Part shown: positions 10,305 through 19,300 of the stretch, in pieces | Layout: every line of letters starts with the position of its first letter | How positions within the stretch are numbered: the stretch's first letter is position 1 | Assembly (NCBI GenBank): GCA_949752735.1 | Contig: OX457044.1 | Coordinates: 10,421,229-10,485,228 of the forward strand | Direction of reading: 5' to 3' | DNA: 64,000 bases | DNA from: Lumbricus terrestris | Lineage: Eukaryota; Annelida; Clitellata; Crassiclitellata; Lumbricidae | Translations under genes and position numbers: made by a program | Notes under the pieces: generated by a model | What the model was told of the DNA's origin: nothing | The model's database searches: none | What the model saw: the letters and a program-made list of their open reading frames with translations, nothing else

Positions 10305-13300
10305 CTATTCGTCTTCCAGATCGTCAGTGAGCGCAAAGCGAGGCGATGGGTTTCTGTCGAATTCGAGATATTCGGATTCCTGTATGTGATCGATATCGGC
10401 GTCCACCCAATTCGCAAACCTAACCAAAAATAACAATAGAAATTAACAAGTGATTACGAATAAAATACTTGCTTTGGTCTGATTGATTCAATTCGTGTCA
10501 ATTGTGCTCTGTCTCAACTTTGCTGTGTCAACTGCATGCAAAGTCAAGCAAGAACAGGTACACATCGTGGGACGTGGTGGTTCAGAGGGAATGTTCAGTG
10601 CCTTGCAGCCAAAGGGTTGCAGGTTCGAATCCACCTCAAGTCGCCGCATAGGGACCTTGGGCAAGTCCTTCACTCGCAATTGCTCGTGTGCTTCGGTGTG
10701 AAACTCCGATTCAGTGTTCATGCTCTAGTCGGGAGCACCTCTGAATAGATCTTGAGGGGCGCTATAAAAAGTGCTGTGTTCAGTATTGTATTCCTTCTGA
10801 AAGTCAGGTGTAAAAACCTACAGTCACACACAAACACCTACCGTCTCAAACACACACAAACCAACAGTCACACACACACACACACACACACATATATGAC
10901 CAAACAATAGAACACAACAATGCTGCTGAATAATAATTGTGTGCGCAACAGACTTGCTCAAAGTCGCTACGCACAGAGGTCACGCCACCACTTAACTAAT
11001 TACCAAGTCACATGTGCGTGGAAAGGCTCTTCCTTTCTTACTTCCATCAGGTATCAATGTATCAATGGTATATAAATTATATTTTATTAGGGCTGCTCAA
11101 CGATTAAAATTTTTAATCGCGATTAATCGTGCGATTACAAATTTTAATCTCGATTAAACTTGCGATTAATCGCATGTTGAAAAAAATAGGAATTGAGCTT
11201 TGCAAATCCTCATCATTTACTGCATTCATAGGTCTACTATTCCTTGCTGTCCTCAAAGAAAGAGCATTACGGTCCATTACCAATGGAGTTGTGCCTCTCC
11301 TGAGTCACGGGTCCGCCCGTTTCGGTTAACATGCCATGACTTAGGCCAGAATATTTTTTCACAAACAAATGGATGTGGAATCAAAGTCCCAGATGATTAT
11401 GACGATTTGCAACAAAGAAACGGGCGCGGCTGACAAAAAAAGCAAAGCATGCTTCGTGCGTGTATAATACGAGAGAGTTAGGTGTGCTATTTAAATTCCT
11501 GCTTAAATTGTTTGCACGCTAATGCACGCCTATCTGCCGTTTTAAACGTAAGCTGATAATAATCTGATAGTTTATTAGGCCTATATATCGCTTGAATTTT
11601 TCTCTGCTGTTATCGCCGATATTTTCATTCTCAGAATGCAATAATCCACAAGAAAATAATATTAGCCTATGATATGAATGGAAATCAAAGTAGGTCTACA
11701 GGAAGATAAACTTTCACAGAAGGGATAGGCTAAACATTTTTAAACCCATTCTAGCCGCCATTATAGGATAACAGGAAATGCTTCTTGTTGCCGTCAAATA
11801 CGCCCAACCCACCTCCGTGAATTAGGCTAAGCCCAATCTCGACCAAAGATTTTAGGCTTTGACATTAACCGACGCGTTGTAGTAGTGCTCGGAAAATTTC
11901 TACCTAAAAGTGGTCTTTGCGATTAAAATTTAATCGCGATTAAAATTTTTAATCGCGTTAAACGTTAAAAAAATTAACGCGTTAATCGCGCGGGTTAACT
12001 GCGATTAATCATCAGCCCTATATTTTATATATTTTATATTCATTCATTCATAATATATATTAAATATATGTATTGTATTGATTCAATTTAGCATCACTGT
12101 ATGCAGTGTATGGTAGCAAAGACCATTAGCGTCACCTCCTCTTTCATCTAGACTCTGGACTGGCACCACCAAAGTGCAAACAATGCTGGCATTTAGCTTA
12201 AAATATTACTTCATATATATATACACGTGGGTGGATCTGTACGCTATGCCTAAAAAGCAAGAGGTCCCTTGTCAAAACCATTTGAGACCGTCAGCGTAGA
12301 GAAAGAGAAATACCTTGCGGGAGAACTGAGGCGACTGATAGTCTTCCACGCATGGCAGTCGGGACTGCGACAGAATTCACGCAGTTCATCCAGCGCCTTC
12401 TTTGTCTCCACCACTCCCTGCTGCAGATATTCCTCTTCCGTCAGAAGGCGAATCTTTGGCGGAAACTTCCGCCGCCTTCAAACGCACCAACAGAACAATG
12501 CAACAATGGTAATTGACAATGGCAACTCAATCAGTCAATTATCGACTTAACAATAACAAAAATCTCGGGTAAACTTTAGATATGAAAAACAAATGGAAAG
12601 TTTGAGATTAATCTGCAGGACAATCTGAAGGATAAGAAAATCTGCTAATGCAGAGTTGTTGCTTTTCATTCAAGCACTTAAAGATTGACAAACAATTTAC
12701 TGAATATTTATAATTATGGCTACACTTCATGAGGGACCAACCCGTCAGTCGCCCCTACCCAGCACAATGATAGAACAATCGAAAAAATGGCCTTCAAGAG
12801 TCTACTACGGTAAACGTGCAGAAAAGAAATGATACAATTCTAAATTTAAGGAACACACAATTTGATTGGCTAGAGCGATACTAAACATCTTCTGTCCAAG
12901 GTTAGACACAATGTACTTTTAAGTAGCTGCACTCTAAGTATTTATCAACGTTTTTCTATACTTCTTAGGTAAGTAAGTGTACAGTCAGTGTACCCGTTAA
13001 AGTCGAGCTGGCTAGAGGTCAAAAGTGGGCCAGGGGATCTCAAACCAAATAGCTGCCCTGGTACGGATATGAACCCCCACCTCTTGATTTGAAATCGACG
13101 CCAACAACAACTAACCTACACATCGAGTAAACATAAACACTAAATACATATACACATTATACACACGTACCAGTATCTCCGAAGTTTCTGACCGAGGCCG
13201 CAGCTGGGGACAAAATTGCTGATGACAATGCAGATGACAATTGTTCCTGAGACAATTGAAACCTGCGTTCCACTGTAGACGAGGATGCCCGCAACCAACT

Positions 13301-16300
13301 GAATGGACCACTTGATGAGGTTGAGCAGACGAGGGTTCGACACCGGACCTTTGTAGTAGCAGACGCCGAAGCTGACGAGTCCAGCAATGAGCAGATAAGC
13401 GGCAATGTACTCGATGTGCGAGTACGCGAGGTTCTGGAAGTCCTGCCACCAACGCTGGAACACGAAGGCGGTGGCCGAGAAGCTGGCCGCAAGAAATCCG
13501 ATGGCAACACCCTTCTGAAATAAAAATAATCAAAAACATTCATGTCAACAGATCGTTCTATGCTAATCATCTGCTCTTCACCACCCTAAACCCCTTCTCT
13601 AGTTATTAATAACAATTGATGGCTCCTTCAAGCTTAATTCGAGCAGTTAATAGGCACATGTCCTCCGTTCTTCCACTAGAACAATAACTGGATACTCCCT
13701 TAGGTCTTTCTCTCATGATCTAAAGATACCACACCGTCAATCGTCGAGTGGAAATGGATTTATCACCAGAACGCTATATATAGATGACATGTCTGACTCT
13801 AATATTTTAGTCATTTCATTCAACGTGTGACTAAATCTTTACATTTTATTACCAATTATTACTTTGATGTTTCATAACAACGTTTTATGTCCCAATGTGC
13901 ATATGTAGATCTGCAAGTGGAGTAATAAAGAAAATTCTAACTAACCTACTTTGATTATAACTTTTAAGACAAATTGAAACTAACTCTTGGTATGAATCGA
14001 CTAACGATGAAGATGACGATGAGAAGGGAGGCGACGACACCGAACGTAATTCCAGTTCCATAGTAAAAAAGAACGTTTCTAAATGAAAACACAATTCACT
14101 TGTTCAATTAAAAGATCAAGACTTTAAACAGATTTGTTAAAAAGACTCCAAATGTTATTCAATTTGTACGCCAACTATAAATCCTGCTTTAGCGTTAGGG
14201 GTCATTGCATAATTACGTAACGCCGAAAATCACCGTTTTTGACTCACCCACCCACCCTGTAACGCTTCGTAACGTTTCCCCTCACCCACCCACCCACCCT
14301 CCCCAGCGTTACGTAACGATTGTTTGCGAAAAATCAGTTGAGATTTAGGTCTATTATTGGCTTATGTGCACGAGTAATTATTATTCAAATTTTCATAGTG
14401 AATTTAATATGGTCTAGTAGGCATATGTGAATTAAGCGTATAGGCTAATTTGACAGTATGCTAGGCCTACAATATACAGATTGTTTTATTTTGAAATGCA
14501 TCAAGTGTAAAATTTTACACACTGCTGAAAAGTTTCACGGACTAAATTGCTCATTAATAATTAATAAAAATTAAGATGAACTAATTATTTGCTTAGTCTG
14601 GGCACTTCAATAATTATTAATAGAAATATTGCTGAGTTCTGTTGAGCATCAATTTTAGATGTTTGAGATACGCGTGTCCACTAAGTAAAAGATGCTTCAA
14701 AGTGGTTCTTCGATGTCAGGAATCCAAGTGGAATTAGGTCCACCACATGCGTTAATTGTTCCGTTGACAAAACTATCACAGATCCAAGCAATTCGAACAG
14801 TGGTTTCCGGTTTGCACAAACCGGAGAATAGATAATGTTGACCTGGCATGTAACTGGTGGGGAACGGACATTAGCCCCCCCGGACAAAAGCCCCCCCGGA
14901 CATAAGCCCCCCGGACAAAAGCCCCCCCGAGGTAGGACATTAGCCCCCCCAGTCTATTATATCATGACCTAAAAATGATGCAAAAAATAAACACTAGGCC
15001 TAGTTAAGCGAATATCTATTATGTCTACATTGCACATTAGTTCAGCAATGTAAGAATATGCAAAGTTAATTGAAGGTTTATTATGCATATTATAAAACAT
15101 TTAAAGGCATTAATTGCAGAACGACGCGAACAACTCATTGTGTAAAGTCTCTCATAAAAGTAATTTTTTTTATTAAGTCCAAAGTTGGTGAAATCTAGAT
15201 AAATGTTTAATGCCTAACTGACGTTAACAAACCTATAGGACACTAAACAAATAGGCTTTACAGGCCCTATACGATTCCCATTCACTCACTTCAAATCTAA
15301 GTCTATAAGCTTAGGCCTACTGGCACAATTAGGACCTAAATGGCACTAAGAACTTTCGTTTGCATGTGAATGCCAGTGACAATTAATCAGTTACTGCACT
15401 ATTCTATGATTTGCTCAAAGGGGGGCTTTTGTCCGGGGGGGCTAATGTCCTAGGTAAAATCGGGGGGGCTTTTGTCCGGGGGGCTAATGTCCGGGGGGGC
15501 TTTTGTCCGGGGGGGCTAATGTCCTACACCCGTAACTGGTGTCTGCTGCCGTATCTTCTTCAGATATAATTATGGACCTACTTCGGTTACGTTTTAAATC
15601 AATGTCACGATTTTTAAATTTCTATCGCATCATGTCTGAATTGTCAGTCGATGGTAATATCCCTAAAAATATTCTAGGCGTTACGTAACGTTCAGCTTCC
15701 CCCACCCACCCACGTAACGTTTCGTAACATTTTCAATTACCCACCCCACCCACCAGAGGCGTAGCGACCGCCCTCCGTACCCTCCGGCCGAAGGGGGCCC
15801 GCAAGGAAGGGGGGCCCAAAAAGTTGGAAAAAAGACTGTAAAGTTTGCCTATAATTAGGCCTATGTCAGTGACATTTATTGACGCTTTTGCACAATCCAC
15901 AGTCGGTTTTACTGACAAAAGGTCTGTGAAGTAATTATGATAGGCTACATCATGCTATTGGCCTTGCATCAGTTCAAGCAAAGATATTTGTTTCAAGCCT
16001 GTCGGTCAAATTCGAATTTTAGTTTAACCCATTCAACGGCGGTCAAATTCGAATTTTAGTTGGGCCCATTCAAAGAACGTGTATTTACGTTAATACTGGC
16101 GTCCGTCGTTTGGCGAGAAATTGTTAATTTGCGTGTTTAATTTTTTTGCTGTTTAAACGTTTCGTTTCCAATGCAGAATTAAGCGCGCTTTGTGATGTCT
16201 AAAGGGACATACAAATACAAGAGTGGAGCTAGTAAACGAAAGGCATCAAAAGATGCCGAGAAAGAACTTGAGAAAATACCAAAGTTGTCAACATATTTTT

Positions 16301-19300
16301 ACTGTGCACAATCGAACATACAGGTAGGCTTACAGACATAGCCTATGACACGGACAGCGCTAGCAGCGACGACTCGTATCCCGAAGCCTTTACAATTGCA
16401 CAATTATCCAGAAGCATTTCAAGTGAGGTCGAAGGTGAAGCCAGTAGTTCTACCAGACACACTGTGACAGATATTCCAGCTGCTGCCGGGAAAGATGTAA
16501 GCTTATATGAATCTGAACCACTCACTGATGATCCAGGAATTTGGCCGTCTATAATATCGGACGGGCAAGTGTGTGACATTAATTTGTTGCACGGGGCCCA
16601 CCACAGCAGAATGAAAGTTACGAATTTCCTTTTAACGAGGAAAGACGGAGGTTCACAAGTAGTAATTTCTATCGAACTATGGCAAATGGCGAGAAAATAA
16701 GACGTTCATGGTTAATGTACTCAGTTCAGAAAGATGCCTTTTTTTGTAAATTATTTGGCACTGGCGACATACAGCTACATCGTGGAACATCTGCTTGGAA
16801 AGCACTGTCAAAAAGACTCCAGCAGCACGAAACAGGCAAAGGGCATCAAGACTGTATGGTGAAGTGGTTTGACCTTCGCTCAGGCATAGTAAACCGCACA
16901 TCTATTGACCAACTCGAAACGCAGGCTTTTCTGAAAGAAAGAGATTTCTGGAGAAATGTTGTCAAACGTATGGTTGATGTCGTTATTTTCTTGTCCGAAA
17001 GAAACTTGACATTTCGAGGAAGCAATGAATACTTGTACAGTACAATGTAGGCCTAACCGCCTATGTATGCATAATATGAACCTTCAACCCTGTATATTGT
17101 ATGAAACAGATACTGCATTCCAGTCCCTGCATCTGTTCGGAGGGGGCCCCGTTCATTGTTGCTACGGCCCTGCCACCCACCCACCCTCGAGCGTTACGTA
17201 ATTATGCAATGACCCCTTATCAAAGCAGCTTTCAGCATTGTGGTATTGATCCATGTTGAGCTGTGAAGTGTTGTCAAAGCTTGGCCACAAATGTAGAGAA
17301 GGCTGCTATTTTTAAAAAAATCTACTATTCCAAGGAAATCTACTATTCCAAGGGAACCTACTATTTCAAAGAAAACCTACAATTCAAAGGAAAACATACT
17401 ATTCCAAGGGGAAAACCTACTATTCCAGGGGAACCAACTATTCCAAGGAAACCAAATACCGGTACTTCAATACATCAATAACATTTGCTATATTCAATAT
17501 TTTTTAAAGAAAACAACTTAGACTGCACCAAATGTTTCTATACTTCAGGAATGACAACAAAATTTGTATGAAAAGCATGCTAGAGTTAGCATGTGACCTA
17601 AAATAATATATATCATGCAAGCAGTCATCATCGCCAGTCAAACATTCCTACAATGTTGTAGTGCAGTCCAGACTGACAGATTTCTGCTCTTTTAGAGTAC
17701 TGATGCAACATACTTAGCACTTATACGTGACTACAAGTTGAGAACAGCTTTTAAGGACTTGTGCGTGAGGCCATATTACTTGTACAGGAGAAATCAGTAC
17801 CTGTATTCATACTAAAGTACCTGAAACATGTCTGATCTATAGAATAACAAGCAGCATTGGGTACTTCTCACCTGCTGAGTGTGGCAGCCAGGTAGAAGAG
17901 AATCAGGCCACAGATGAGTCGAGCGAAGATCCAAACATCAAACCCTTCAACAGGAAAATCACAAACAACTCAAACATCACAAACATCTGCACAATCGTAG
18001 TCAATCTAACGCAAAGCAATTCAACGTTCGCTGATGCGAGTATTAAATCTCGGCTCAATTAAAACAAAGTTTTAAAACACAAGTACCCGCATCATTCTTA
18101 CTGCCATCGTACATTAAAGCAGCAATACATTTTTATACATACATCAACAATGTTTAAGAAATAATGGGGAAAAGAGCACGGCAGTTCCTTATGAAAGCCG
18201 GAGACACAGCAACAAGAATGAAATATCTATAGTAGACTTCAGGGAGGGAACGGGGCGAATCTTAAAATTACCAGGCAACGCCAGGTACCTCAGCCAGTTA
18301 TTTAATATTATTATTATTATCATCACAATTGTGTATAAGAAAGTGAAAATACCAACACTTGGCTTGCAGCCTGACGTGAACAGATTCGCTTTTAGCTTCG
18401 ACCAGAACACACGTTTGATTGAAAGGCAAAGCGGGAATAGATTGGATTCGCCAGAGAAAGAACCACTTTATCCACCGGTGTCCATTCTCATACTGGAGCT
18501 GGACGTCGTCTATGCTTGCTCCGTGGTAGACCTTGTAACTGTCATCCGAAGAGTTGAAGGTGAACTGGAAATGGAAATGACATTTCAGAAGATACACGGG
18601 AAGAAAAAGTCTAATGCAAAGACATCACCAATATTAAACAAAAATATGTGATGAAGAAATACATCCCACATAAATCTAATCTAATATCAACATAAGTAAA
18701 GCGCTTCTCACAGCAGAGCTATTCAGCAGCATGTAGGAACGTATGAGGAACTGTTATAGTGTCCACTCGAGATTCTACTCAGTGGCGCTTCCGACTACAG
18801 GACGGACACTGAATCGGAGTTTCACGCCAAAGTGTATGAGCAATTGCGAGTGAAGGACTTGCTCAGAGTCCCGAGGCAGCGGCATGAGGGGGATTCGAAT
18901 CCGCAAACTTCTGGCTCATGTACTAAACATACCCTTGCGCCACCGTGCCCCACAAGAAGCGCTTTTAGTGTAGCAGCAGGTCTTGAAAAGAGAAACACCA
19001 TCAAGCAGCAAAGAGACACAGATGAATTTCCCCACCAGGATCTTGCTACGAATTTCAGAGGGAATGCAATTCCACTTTGAGGGACCCACAAAAGCAAAAG
19101 CCAATGCTGGGTTACTGAGGTTCATGACCAAGGCACAATTTAAAGATCAAGGCGGTCAGAGAACAAAGAGAAATGTCATCATGTATATTGTATAATAGTA
19201 TATACAAACGTGAGCAGAACGCCAGAAATTCTGCAGCTGCTGTTTCACTGCGGTTGCATCGTAGCAAATCGCTCTGAAATCTTCCTTGGGTACAACCATG

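Larger units (their letters stand above)
14198..17216. mobile_element. Inverted-repeat DNA transposon, 3-bp TSD (PIF/Harbinger-like)
   Basis: Left end GGGGTCATTGCATAATTACG and exact inverted right end, flanked by TTA on both sides (14195-14197 and 17217-17219). Subterminal regions share GTTACGTAACG motifs and CACCCACCCACCC runs in inverted orientation. Three-base TWA duplications are typical of PIF/Harbinger. Much of its length comes from two later insertions (14860-15531 and 15754-17172), so the original copy was about 0.9 kb. It lies in the intron between NEMP exons 4 and 5. Confidence 0.8.
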
